In this document: positions 7,715-14,741 of the stretch, one piece after another
Layout: each line of letters opens with the position of its first letter
How positions within the stretch are numbered: the stretch's first letter is position 1
Assembly: GCA_029937205.1 (NCBI GenBank)
Contig: JAPYQV010000003.1
Location: 1 to 22,007 of the forward strand
Source: Alphaproteobacteria bacterium
Lineage (GTDB): Bacteria; Pseudomonadota; Alphaproteobacteria; UBA828
DNA length: 22,007 bases
Reading direction: 5' to 3'
Position numbers and translations under genes: made by a program
The notes under the pieces: model-generated
What the model was told of the DNA's origin: nothing
Databases searched by the model: none
What the model saw: only the letters and a program-made list of their open reading frames with translations

Positions 7715-8659
7715 TTACGCTGCTGCAAAAGCCTCGCTGAGTGCCGTGCAGGCCTCTTTACGCGCTTCAAGCGCCGCATCAATTCGGTCGGTAAAATTCC
7801 AAAATCCATGTATCTGCCCAGGGTAATCCGTATGCGTTACCGCTACGCCGGCGGCGCGCAATCTTTTGCCATAGGCGATGCCGTCGTGGAGCAGCGGGTC
7901 ATGGCTTGCGGTGATAATCAGCGCCGGCGGCTGGCCAACGAGGTCGGCGGCCCGGATTGGCGCGGCGGTGGGGTCTGCTTTCTCCGCGTCGCTGTTGAGA
8001 TAAAGACCCATAAACCAACGCATCATATCGGCGGTAAGATTGTAGCCATCGGCAAAGCGGCGGTAGGACTCCGTGTCGTCGCTCATGTCGGTGACCGGAT
8101 AGACCAGGAGCTGAAAAACGATATTCGGTCCGCCTTCGCGGGCCGCGCGCTGGGCGACGACGGCGGCGAGGCAGCCTCCGGCCGAATCTCCACATACCGC
8201 CATGCGCTTGGCGTCGCCGCCCCATTCCGCGCAATTATCGGCCGCCCATTTGGTTGCCGCCCAGGCATCGTCCGTGGGCCTCGGAAATTTATCCTCCGGC
8301 GCCTTGCGGTAATTGACCGCAACGACGATGCAGTTGGCGCCCTGGCACAATTCGCGGCAGGCATTGTCGTGGCTGTCGAGCCCGAGCACCACGAACCCAC
8401 TGCCATGAAAATGGACGAGCACGGGCAGTGGCCCGCTATCGTCGCCGTCGGGCCAATAAATTCGCAGTGGGATTGGGCCGTGCGGGCCGGGAATATCGCG
8501 GTTCTCCACGCGCTTTAATTGCGGCCCCGGGCTTTGCAGGCTGATGACAAATTCGTTGAAATTGGCCCGCAGCTCATCGAGCGGCTGCTCCCAGGCTGGC
8601 GGTGCCTCCGCTTCATTCATCTGATCCAAAAGTTCCTGCGTCTGCGGGTGCAAATCCAT
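7715..8659 (-). CDS. Alpha/beta hydrolase, hormone-sensitive-lipase (HSL) type esterase
   Basis: A 314-residue serine hydrolase of the HSL/bacterial family IV esterase type. The oxyanion motif reads HGSGF (85-89) where most members have HGGGF. The nucleophile S159 sits in GDSAGG, the catalytic aspartate is D254 in SHDPLLHDG, and the histidine is H284 in GQIHGFWNF. Length is normal and there is no signal peptide, so it is probably cytosolic. The ATG at 8659 is chosen over upstream in-frame starts (to 8875) because GAGGAGG precedes it and homologues start near here. It converges with the nitrile operon with a one-base gap, so it is unlikely to belong to it. HSL enzymes normally cleave esters. 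An amidase role serving the nitrile pathway is conceivable but not supported by any motif. Confidence 0.9.
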   Translation of the reverse strand: MDLHPQTQELLDQMNEAEAPPAWEQPLDELRANFNEFVISLQSPGPQLKRVENRDIPGPHGPIPLRIYWPDGDDSGPLPVLVHFHGSGFVVLGLDSHDNACRELCQGANCIVVAVNYRKAPEDKFPRPTDDAWAATKWAADNCAEWGGDAKRMAVCGDSAGGCLAAVVAQRAAREGGPNIVFQLLVYPVTDMSDDTESYRRFADGYNLTADMMRWFMGLYLNSDAEKADPTAAPIRAADLVGQPPALIITASHDPLLHDGIAYGKRLRAAGVAVTHTDYPGQIHGFWNFTDRIDAALEARKEACTALSEAFAAA

Positions 8660-8837
8660 CCTGGCCTCCTCATTCCTTATTCGGGCGCTAAATTCGCAGC
8701 CCGTCGGGCGCATGGCAAGGCGGGGCTGGGCGGGTACAGCCCGCTTCGCGCGCCTGAAGCTAGGTTTATTCATAATTTGTTTGCCAAGTTCGCCTAAATT
8801 GACGCAAATGAGGCGAAGACCAGACGGGGAAGGAACC
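8660..8837. promoter_or_regulatory. Divergent promoter region of the hydrolase and hspQ, with a stem-loop
   Basis: This 178-bp gap separates divergent genes. A GC-rich inverted repeat pairs 8720-8728 with 8737-8744 (eight pairs with one bulged G, loop about 8 bases). It has no T run on the plus strand. TTGCCA at 8781-8786 is a possible -35 for hspQ, but the -10 at 17 bases is poor (GCAAAT). No clear heat-shock sigma-32 promoter was found, although hspQ is heat-induced in E. coli. The promoter assignment remains open. Confidence 0.35.
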
Positions 8838-9161
8838 GTGAAAGCCGCGAAATTTGCCATCGGACAAGTCGTCAAGCACCGGGAGTATTCATTCCGGGGC
8901 GTGATCTATGACGTGGATCCGGAATTTAGTAATACGGAGGAATGGTGGCAGGCCATTCCCGAGGATATTCGGCCAGCCAAAGAACAGCCCTATTACCATT
9001 TGCTCGCTGAGAATGACGAAGTTACCTATGAGGCCTATGTGTCGGAGCAAAACCTGCTTGTCGACGAGTCCGGGCTGCCTATTTCCCATCCCGAAGTACC
9101 CCTGATGTTCGGCGAACTAAGCGACGGGCACTATCAGGTGGTCGACCATCAGTCCCATTAA
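8838..9161 (+). CDS. hspQ: Heat shock protein HspQ
   Basis: A 107-residue HspQ homologue. In E. coli HspQ affects DnaA stability and acts as a specificity enhancer for Lon protease. The family pattern is clear: KFAIGQVVKH at the start, YDVDPEFSNTEEW, then PYYHLLAENDE, EAYVSEQNL, and SHPEVPLMFGEL near the end. The GTG at 8838 is chosen because AAGGA lies just upstream and the product then aligns residue for residue with the start of E. coli HspQ. An ATG at 8808 would add ten arginine- and glycine-rich residues with no ribosome site. It is followed 18 bases later by zapE, probably in one transcript. Confidence 0.92.
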   Translation: MKAAKFAIGQVVKHREYSFRGVIYDVDPEFSNTEEWWQAIPEDIRPAKEQPYYHLLAENDEVTYEAYVSEQNLLVDESGLPISHPEVPLMFGELSDGHYQVVDHQSH

Positions 9162-9179
9162 GGCGGAGCGGAATTTCGA

Positions 9180-10319
9180 GTGACTGAACCCGGCGGCTCG
9201 GGACCCGGTGCAGCCGATCCGGCACGCGTTCGAGGCCGAGCCGACGAAATCATTTTAGATGCGGATCAGGAGGCTGCGGCGGCGCGGCTGCGGCTTCTGA
9301 TTGATCGCCTGAAAGACGGCCTGTCCGAACCGGCGCGGCGCGGTTTTAGGCTGTTCGGCAAAAGCCGGCGCGCCGGCGATGAGAATCCCCGGGGCATTTA
9401 CATCCATGGCGGCGTCGGGCGCGGAAAGTCCATGTTGATGGATATGTTTTTCGATGTCGCACCGGTGACACAGAAGCGCCGCGTGCATCACCATCATTTC
9501 ATGCAGGAAGCGCATAGCGAGATCAACCGCGCCCTGGTGAGCGGCCGCGAGACCGGCGGCGATGACGGTTTGGCGCGCTTCGCCCACGGCCTCGCCGATG
9601 ACACGCGCCTGCTGTGCTTCGATGATTTTCACGTCACCGATATCGGCGACGCGATGATCCTCGGGCCGCTGTTCAGCGCGCTGATCGAAGCCGGCGTGAT
9701 CGTCGTGATGACGTCCAACCGCGTGCCGGATAGGCTTTATGAGAACGGCATCAATCGGGCCCGCTTCGAACCCTTTATCGATCTCATCAAGGCGCGCCTG
9801 GAGATTGTCGAACTGGACGGCCCGATAGATTACCGCACGCAATTTATCAGCCGTTCGCGCCTCTATCACACACCGCTTGGGAAGACGGCGGATGGCGAAT
9901 TGGAACGCATATTCCGCCATCTCAGCGATAATATCCCACCCGAGCCGGAAAGCTTCACCGTGCAGGGGCGGACTCTTACCATCGCCCGCACCGCGCGCGG
10001 CGTTGCCATGGTGAGCTTCGAGGAGCTCTGCGCCGAGGCGCTCGGCGCGCAGGATTACATCGCTCTCCAGGAAGCCTTTCACACGATAATTTTAAGCGGC
10101 ATCCCGCGCATGGGGCCGGAGAGCCGCAACGAGGCCAAGCGCTTTGTCACTTTGATCGATGTGCTCTACGAGCATCGCGTCAATCTGATCTGCTCGGCCG
10201 AAGCGGCGCCGGAATTTCTTTACGCCGAAGGCCACGGCGCCTTCGAATTCGCCCGCACCGTCTCCCGCCTCAGTGAAATGCAGTCGCCGGAATATATCGG
10301 CCAAACGCACCGACTCTAA
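9180..10319 (+). CDS. zapE: Cell division protein ZapE (AFG1-like ATPase)
   Basis: A 379-residue P-loop ATPase of the ZapE/AFG1 family. ZapE associates with the FtsZ ring in E. coli; mitochondrial AFG1 helps turnover of membrane proteins. Visible features: Walker A GGVGRGKS (77-84) preceded by IYIH, the HHHHFMQEAH motif (104-112), Walker B LLCFDDF (144-150), and the signature TSNRVPDRLYENGINRARF (178-196). The C-terminal FEELCAEALGAQDY and ICSAEAAPEFLY blocks are also family hallmarks. The start is GTG at 9180, shortly after GGCGGAGCGGAA. Length is typical for alphaproteobacteria. No terminator hairpin is evident after the stop. Confidence 0.95.
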   Translation: MTEPGGSGPGAADPARVRGRADEIILDADQEAAAARLRLLIDRLKDGLSEPARRGFRLFGKSRRAGDENPRGIYIHGGVGRGKSMLMDMFFDVAPVTQKRRVHHHHFMQEAHSEINRALVSGRETGGDDGLARFAHGLADDTRLLCFDDFHVTDIGDAMILGPLFSALIEAGVIVVMTSNRVPDRLYENGINRARFEPFIDLIKARLEIVELDGPIDYRTQFISRSRLYHTPLGKTADGELERIFRHLSDNIPPEPESFTVQGRTLTIARTARGVAMVSFEELCAEALGAQDYIALQEAFHTIILSGIPRMGPESRNEAKRFVTLIDVLYEHRVNLICSAEAAPEFLYAEGHGAFEFARTVSRLSEMQSPEYIGQTHRL

Positions 10320-10359
10320 ATTTCATCCGATATTTTTTGCAGATTCTTAACATTCGGCA

Positions 10360-10389
10360 TTGCAAATTGTAGTTGAGAATGATTATCAT
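10360..10389 (+). promoter_or_regulatory. Candidate sigma-70 promoter overlapped by the Fur box
   Basis: TTGCAA at 10360-10365 and TATCAT at 10384-10389 are 18 bases apart (4 of 6 and 5 of 6 consensus matches). The -10 element lies inside the Fur-box palindrome, so a bound repressor would block RNA polymerase. The predicted start is near 10396, leaving a leader of about 40 bases. Confidence 0.45.
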
Positions 10390-10394
10390 TTGCA
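10361..10394. promoter_or_regulatory. Fur box (iron-responsive operator)
   Basis: The 19-bp core at 10375-10393, GAGAATGATTATCATTTGC, matches 15 of 19 bases of the classical Fur consensus GATAATGATAATCATTATC. Its centre AATGATTATCATT (10378-10390) is a 13-bp palindrome around one base. An outer inverted repeat, TGCAAAT at 10361-10367 and ATTTGCA at 10388-10394, widens the site to 34 bp. It lies 43 bp upstream of the start codon at 10437 and overlaps the candidate promoter. Fur with ferrous iron represses such sites, so the downstream gene should be induced by iron starvation. Confidence 0.85.
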
Positions 10395-10436
10395 TGAATC
10401 AACCCGAACGAGTTCGCTGACGTAAGGCAAGTCGTC

Positions 10437-11015
10437 ATGGCATTAAGAGAGAATCGAAAAATCAGGTCTGTTAGCCAAGCACCAGATGGATGGAGGTCCA
10501 TCCGAGAGCTCAATCTTGCCGAACAGATCCTGCTCAGGGCGGCGCGCCGGCTGTCCGCATCAAATACCGGGGTTCCTATTGTTGTGCCGGACTTGGAGCG
10601 CTTCCGAGAAGAGATCATTGCGTCGGTCGGGCATGGCTTTGGCGTGTCCCTTGGCGCGTCTCAAGGCATGACGGCGGCGAGCGAACTTGAAGCCATCCTT
10701 TGCACAGCCTGCTGCGCCGGCTTTCATCCCTTGCAGATGAATGGAATTTGCGAGCCGTCTCTCACGCCCGACGAACGATTTCTGTTGTCGTTTGTCGCCG
10801 GCTGCCAGGCCAATGATCCCGACCATGTGCGCAGCCTATTGTCCTGGCTGCTTCACCCCACGGCGATGCCAATTATCGCAGGCCATGGCCAATCAGTCGC
10901 CGATATCTTCCAGGCGGGCGGCCTCATACTTCCACAACGCCTGCACCTCGCCGGATGTATCGGCTACTCGGAATTGGTGCCGTGCGGTGACGGGCCGGCG
11001 TGCACCGTCCATTAG
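10437..11015 (+). CDS. Cysteine-rich protein of unknown function, Fur-regulated
   Basis: I do not recognise this 192-residue protein. It has no signal peptide and no obvious membrane segment, so it is probably cytosolic. It is rich in cysteine for its size: C89, C92, C93, C105, C123, C174, C183 and C189, with a CTACC cluster at 89-93 and seven histidines (66, 97, 130, 140, 150, 170, 192). The segment SLTPDERFLLSFVAG (108-122) is the clearest amphipathic helix. The ATG at 10437 follows AAGG by about nine bases. Codon use looks like that of its neighbours. It stands alone, with a Fur box upstream and a converging aminotransferase 19 bases downstream. Metal binding or iron-status sensing is a guess from the cysteines and the operator. 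Confidence 0.75.
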   Translation: MALRENRKIRSVSQAPDGWRSIRELNLAEQILLRAARRLSASNTGVPIVVPDLERFREEIIASVGHGFGVSLGASQGMTAASELEAILCTACCAGFHPLQMNGICEPSLTPDERFLLSFVAGCQANDPDHVRSLLSWLLHPTAMPIIAGHGQSVADIFQAGGLILPQRLHLAGCIGYSELVPCGDGPACTVH

Positions 11016-11034
11016 GCAATCATGGCTTGTGCGT

Positions 11035-12429
11035 TCAAATCACCCCGTCCGTCTTCATTTCAGCCAATACTTCGGTCATGCTGTCACGCAGCACATCGAC
11101 AATGGTGTCGCATTGTTCCTTGGTTAGAATGAGACACGGCGACAGCACGTTGAGATGGCCGACCGGGCGGACGATCAGGCCGCGTTTCTCCGCCGCGTTG
11201 GAAACGCGTTTGCCGATATTGACGTCGTAGCCAAATTTTTCTTTTGTGTCCGTGTTGGCGACATATTCGATGCAGGCCATGAAATGGCTGCCCCGGACGT
11301 CACCAACATGGGGCACGTCGCGCAAGGTTTGCAGGCGTTCCATAAAGTAGGGGCCGACCTCGCGCACATGCGCAAAAAGATCTTCGCGCTCCATGATTTC
11401 GATATTTGCCAATGCCGCGGCGCAGGCCACCGGGTGGCCCGAATAGGTAAATCCATTCTGAAACCAGTTACCGGGATTGGCGCTGATCGATTTATAAATG
11501 CGGTCCGAAAATATTGTCGCCGCCAAGGGCTGGTAGCCCGACGTCAATCCTTTGGCCGAGACCAAAATGTCCGGTTGGATGCCGAACATGTCGTTCGAGC
11601 AGAACCAATGCCCGACCCGGCCGAATCCGGTCACCACTTCATCGGCGACGAACAGAATATCGTATTTGTCGCAGATCGCCTGAATGCCGGTGAAATAATT
11701 CTGCGGCGGCACGTGAACCCCGCCGGCGCCCATGATCGGTTCGGCCCAGAAGGCCGCCACGGCGTCCGCACCGATTTCCAACACTTTCTGCTCAAATTCC
11801 TCGACCAGGAAGCTTGAAAATTCCTCTTCGCTCATGCCGTCGCCGATGCGATAGGGGTCAGGTGTCGACACGTGGTGAATATTGTCGGTCTGATATTCGA
11901 AATTCGGATTGCGGTCCGATTCTTTGCCGCACAGGCTTGCAGAGATATAGGTCGAACCGTGATAGGCCTCTTTGCGCGCGATGATATGGCGCTTTTCCGG
12001 CTTGCCGCGATCGCGCTGATAATACTGTATCAGACGATAAGCGGAATCATTGGCGGTCGAACCGCCGCTCGAAAACATGGCATGATTGAGATCGCCGGGC
12101 GCCAGCTCCGCAAGTTTGGCTGCTAATTCCGCCGCGGGCACGTTGGTCGTATCCACAAACGGATTGAAAAAGGGCATTTTGCGCGCCTGATCCGCGATCG
12201 CTTGCACAATCTCCTCGCGACCATAGCCCACATTGACGCACCACAGCCCGCCAATGCCATCCAGATAGCGCTTGCCATTGATGTCGGTGACATAGGCGCC
12301 CTTGGCTTCGTTCATGACCAAAGAGCCTGCCTTGTCGAAGGATTCAAAATGGGTCCAGGGATGAACGAAATGCTGGCGATCCTTGTCCCAGACATCCTGT
12401 GCGTAGTTGTGGTGAAGATCGGTATTCAT
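11035..12429 (-). CDS. Class III aminotransferase, PLP-dependent (omega-amino acid type)
   Basis: A 464-residue fold-type I aminotransferase of class III, which moves an amino group, usually from a terminal carbon, to pyruvate or another keto acid. The PLP lysine is K293 in VSAKGLTSGYQPL. The aspartate that binds the PLP nitrogen is D263 in LFVADEVVTGFGRVG. The phosphate-binding SSGGSTAND (120-128) and the carboxylate-side arginine R421 in IVRPVGHL are also visible. SSGGSTAND in place of the common SG(S/T)EAN links it to omega-amino acid/putrescine-pyruvate type enzymes, but the substrate cannot be fixed. The ATG at 12429 is preferred to one at 12492 because CAGGT lies upstream and the family starts near here. 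It lies behind the GntR regulator on the same strand, with a 126-base gap. Confidence 0.92.
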   Translation of the reverse strand: MNTDLHHNYAQDVWDKDRQHFVHPWTHFESFDKAGSLVMNEAKGAYVTDINGKRYLDGIGGLWCVNVGYGREEIVQAIADQARKMPFFNPFVDTTNVPAAELAAKLAELAPGDLNHAMFSSGGSTANDSAYRLIQYYQRDRGKPEKRHIIARKEAYHGSTYISASLCGKESDRNPNFEYQTDNIHHVSTPDPYRIGDGMSEEEFSSFLVEEFEQKVLEIGADAVAAFWAEPIMGAGGVHVPPQNYFTGIQAICDKYDILFVADEVVTGFGRVGHWFCSNDMFGIQPDILVSAKGLTSGYQPLAATIFSDRIYKSISANPGNWFQNGFTYSGHPVACAAALANIEIMEREDLFAHVREVGPYFMERLQTLRDVPHVGDVRGSHFMACIEYVANTDTKEKFGYDVNIGKRVSNAAEKRGLIVRPVGHLNVLSPCLILTKEQCDTIVDVLRDSMTEVLAEMKTDGVI

Positions 12430-12555
12430 GATGTGACCTGCTGGTAGGATATGAGGTGGTGAAAGGTTGCCGTTCTTCGCATGAATTGGCAATTGTTTAT
12501 CTGACGTTGCGCGGGATCAGCAATCTAGCGCTAGAAAATCGCGCCTATATGGCGG
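12430..12555. promoter_or_regulatory. Leader between the regulator gene and the aminotransferase, with a 12-bp palindrome
   Basis: This gap precedes the minus-strand aminotransferase. It contains a perfect 12-bp palindrome, TCTAGCGCTAGA, at 12524-12535. It also contains TTGGCAATTG at 12486-12495, about 57 bases before the ATG. The same ten bases recur at 13381-13390, about 52 bases before the regulator's start. No clear -35/-10 pair was assigned. These could be operator parts for the neighbouring GntR-type regulator. Confidence 0.4.
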
Positions 12556-13329
12556 CTATTCTGTGGCAATTATTTGCCCGGAGGCTGATTCCGGAAACGC
12601 TGAATCGAGGATGTCGCGCTGCACGTCGAGCAAATGGTCGTACATGGTTTGATAGGCCAGGTCGCCGTCGCGGGTGGCAATGGCGTTGGTAATTTCCATG
12701 TGATGGCCGGCATATCGTGCTTGGCTTTTATAACAGCGGCCGTTTTCGCCGGGCATTTTTCCCGACATATCGCGGCTGACCGTGCTCAACGCTTCATACA
12801 ATGCGACATTCAGCGCATTGTGCGAGGCCTTGGCGATACGGCGGTGAAAGGCGGTGTCCGCCGCGACATAATCCTCGGCGCTGTCCGCCGCGCGGGTTTC
12901 TTCGGCCAAGTGCTGCAGTTTTTCAATGTCGCAACGCGATGCCCTGAGGCTGGCGAGGCGGGCCATCATCGGCTCGACCGCCAAGCGCACTTCCATCACT
13001 TCCATGGGATTGGTGTGCTCGAAGACTTCGGCGATGTCGGCGGCATCAAACAGGTCGCCATTGCGGACGAATGTGCCGCGGCCGCGATGCCGGAGGATTC
13101 GTCCTTCGCTTTCGAGGGTGCCGAGCGCACGCCGCAAGGTGCGTCGTCCGACGCCGAGCTCGACGGCAAGTGAGCGCTCCGGCGGCAATCTGTTTTCAAA
13201 GATGGCTTCCGGGCCGCCGATCATCTCGCGAAGTTGGCTCAAAGCCCGATTGTAACGTTCCATGCGGCCCCGTGGCTCCCGTCTGACAATAGATAACGCT
13301 TGCGGCACCAATTGTGACATTGGTTCCAT
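12556..13329 (-). CDS. GntR family transcriptional regulator, FadR/FCD subfamily
   Basis: A 257-residue regulator. The N-terminal winged helix-turn-helix (about 46-92) is classic GntR: LPPERSLAVELGVGRRTLRRAL, then ESEGRILRHRGRGTFV. The C-terminal all-helical FCD domain (about 100-240) carries likely metal or ligand histidines in DTAFHRRIAKASHN and HHMEITNAI. FCD regulators usually repress neighbouring catabolic genes until a small organic acid binds. The start is uncertain: ATG at 13329 is used, ATG at 13320 (after GGAA) is nearly as good, and TTG at 13338 is possible. It diverges from the dioxygenase/ABC operon and reads toward the aminotransferase, so it is placed to control both. Confidence 0.9.
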   Translation of the reverse strand: MEPMSQLVPQALSIVRREPRGRMERYNRALSQLREMIGGPEAIFENRLPPERSLAVELGVGRRTLRRALGTLESEGRILRHRGRGTFVRNGDLFDAADIAEVFEHTNPMEVMEVRLAVEPMMARLASLRASRCDIEKLQHLAEETRAADSAEDYVAADTAFHRRIAKASHNALNVALYEALSTVSRDMSGKMPGENGRCYKSQARYAGHHMEITNAIATRDGDLAYQTMYDHLLDVQRDILDSAFPESASGQIIATE

Positions 13330-13508
13330 ATAAGTCAATATTTTTTCATATGAGTTGACCTTCCCGATTTCCGAAATCCTTTGGCAATTGATAGAGCGTT
13401 CTAAGATTATGAATTAATACCAATATGTTATAAATATTTTTAGTGCGATTTTCCGGCACATTGGAATATTCGGGAGCTATGCAGCCGGCACCAATATGTG
13501 ATTTGAAA
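13330..13508. promoter_or_regulatory. AT-rich divergent regulatory region with paired ACCAATATGT repeats
   Basis: Most of the gap between the regulator and the dioxygenase operon is AT-rich compared with the rest of the window, especially 13400-13440. The ten-base sequence ACCAATATGT occurs exactly at 13419-13428 and 13490-13499, 71 bases apart. On the minus strand ACCAATGT overlaps the regulator's start. TTGGCAATTG lies at 13381-13390. These are candidate binding sites; which protein binds them is unknown. Confidence 0.45.
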
Positions 13509-13545
13509 TTGACCTGTGGTTACGCCTTGGTTACAGTTTTAACCA
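13509..13545 (+). promoter_or_regulatory. Candidate promoter and operator of the dioxygenase/ABC operon
   Basis: TTGACC (13509-13514) and TACAGT (13532-13537) are 17 bases apart, matching 5 of 6 and 4 of 6 consensus bases. TGGTTAC occurs twice, at 13517-13523 and 13528-13534, exactly 11 bases apart. The second copy forms an inverted repeat with TAACCA at 13540-13545. TGGT/ACCA half sites are common in FadR-type operators. A regulator bound here would cover the spacer and -10, so simple repression is the expected mode. The predicted start near 13543 leaves about 50 bases of leader. Confidence 0.55.
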
Positions 13546-13592
13546 TCTTGGGTTCGCATTGATGGCCAATCCCCGAGATGTGTGAGGACGAT

Positions 13593-14708
13593 ATGAACGC
13601 GGCAATGGATGCTCTCCACGAAGATGTGTTTAGCAAGAACATGGCGCCCTTCTGGGCGGTCGATACGAGCGCCGACCATGATGAAGACCGTCAGGTCATG
13701 GACAAGAAAAAGGCGCTCCCCTTCGTCTGGAAATACCGCGACGATATCGAGCCTCTGCTGCAACGCTCGGCCGAGCTCATCACCATGCAATCGTCGGAAC
13801 GGCGGTCGCTCATATTGGTCAATCCCGGGCTGGCGCCGCGCCGCGCCTCCGTTTCGACGATGTACACGGCGTATCGGTTGAACGATCCCCGGGAAATTAT
13901 GCCGCCGCACCGGCATTCGCCGAACGCCATCCGCTTTGGCCTGACGGGGACGATGAACTTCACCGGGGTGGAAGGCGAAGACATCGTGTTCGGCCCCGGC
14001 GATATGGTCCTGACGCCGCATGACACGTGGCACAATCATGGCAATCAGGGCGACGAACCGGCGGTCAATCTAAGCGTTTTGGATTTGCCCCTGGTGGAGA
14101 CCCTGAACGCGACCTATTTCGAGCATGATTACACCGAGGAAGTGGACGGCGAGCGCATTCGCCGAAAGGTTCAGTCCGCCCGGGTATCGAGCGAATATTC
14201 CCGTGAGATATATAGCCGCGGCGGCCTGATGCCACGCTTTGTCACTCATGACCGGGGCACCGGAAACGCCTCTCCCATGTATGTCTATCGCTGGGAAGTG
14301 ATGCGCGAAATGCTTGAGAGCTTCAAGGATTGGGACGGTGATTCCTATGAAGGCCTGATCGTCGAATATGTCGACCCGACAAACGGTCAGCCGGTGTTTA
14401 AGACCATGACGTTTTTTGCCCAGATGTTGCGGCCCGGCGAGCGCACCCAGCCGCTGAAGCAGAATGCCAGCCTGTTGGTGGCACCCCTGGAAGGCAGCGG
14501 GCACAGCATCATCGGCGGCGAGCGCATCGATTGGGAAAAATTTGATACGGTGGCGATCCCCGGCGGTCATTGGTGCGAGCACGTCAATGGCTCCGATAGC
14601 GAACCGGCGATCCTCTTCATCGCCAGCGATGAGCCGACATTGAAAGCCCTGGCGCTCTATCAAAAGCACGGCAAAACGCCGTCCGGCGAGATTGTCAGGA
14701 TCGTTTGA
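13593..14708 (+). CDS. Gentisate 1,2-dioxygenase-like bicupin
   Basis: A 371-residue bicupin most like gentisate or salicylate ring-cleaving dioxygenases, which use Fe(II) and oxygen. The N-terminal cupin has the iron ligands H106 and H108 in PPHRHSPNAIRFGLTG and H147 in LTPHDTWHNHGN. Two things differ from typical gentisate dioxygenases. The WLDGLD-like block after the third histidine reads NLSVLDLPL. The second cupin (about 270-345) lacks an HxH motif, reading RTQPLKQNAS at that place. Activity on gentisate is therefore not assured; a related 2-hydroxybenzoate-type or non-aromatic substrate is possible. The ATG at 13593 follows GAGGA; an ATG at 13578 is upstream in frame. It is the first gene of the operon. 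Confidence 0.82.
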   Translation: MNAAMDALHEDVFSKNMAPFWAVDTSADHDEDRQVMDKKKALPFVWKYRDDIEPLLQRSAELITMQSSERRSLILVNPGLAPRRASVSTMYTAYRLNDPREIMPPHRHSPNAIRFGLTGTMNFTGVEGEDIVFGPGDMVLTPHDTWHNHGNQGDEPAVNLSVLDLPLVETLNATYFEHDYTEEVDGERIRRKVQSARVSSEYSREIYSRGGLMPRFVTHDRGTGNASPMYVYRWEVMREMLESFKDWDGDSYEGLIVEYVDPTNGQPVFKTMTFFAQMLRPGERTQPLKQNASLLVAPLEGSGHSIIGGERIDWEKFDTVAIPGGHWCEHVNGSDSEPAILFIASDEPTLKALALYQKHGKTPSGEIVRIV

Positions 14709-14741
14709 TGGCCGACAGCGAACGCGGATACTGAGGCAGCT

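Noticed and set aside
7715..8659. HSL hydrolase as the missing amidase of the nitrile pathway
   Set aside because: Its triad and oxyanion motifs are those of esterases, it is on the opposite strand, and it is not cotranscribed with the nitrile genes.
8720..8744. Terminator or riboswitch upstream of hspQ
   Set aside because: The stem has a bulge, no T run follows, and no known riboswitch core was recognised.
9255..10082. 275-residue minus-strand open frame
   Set aside because: Antisense to zapE, which has Walker motifs and family signatures.
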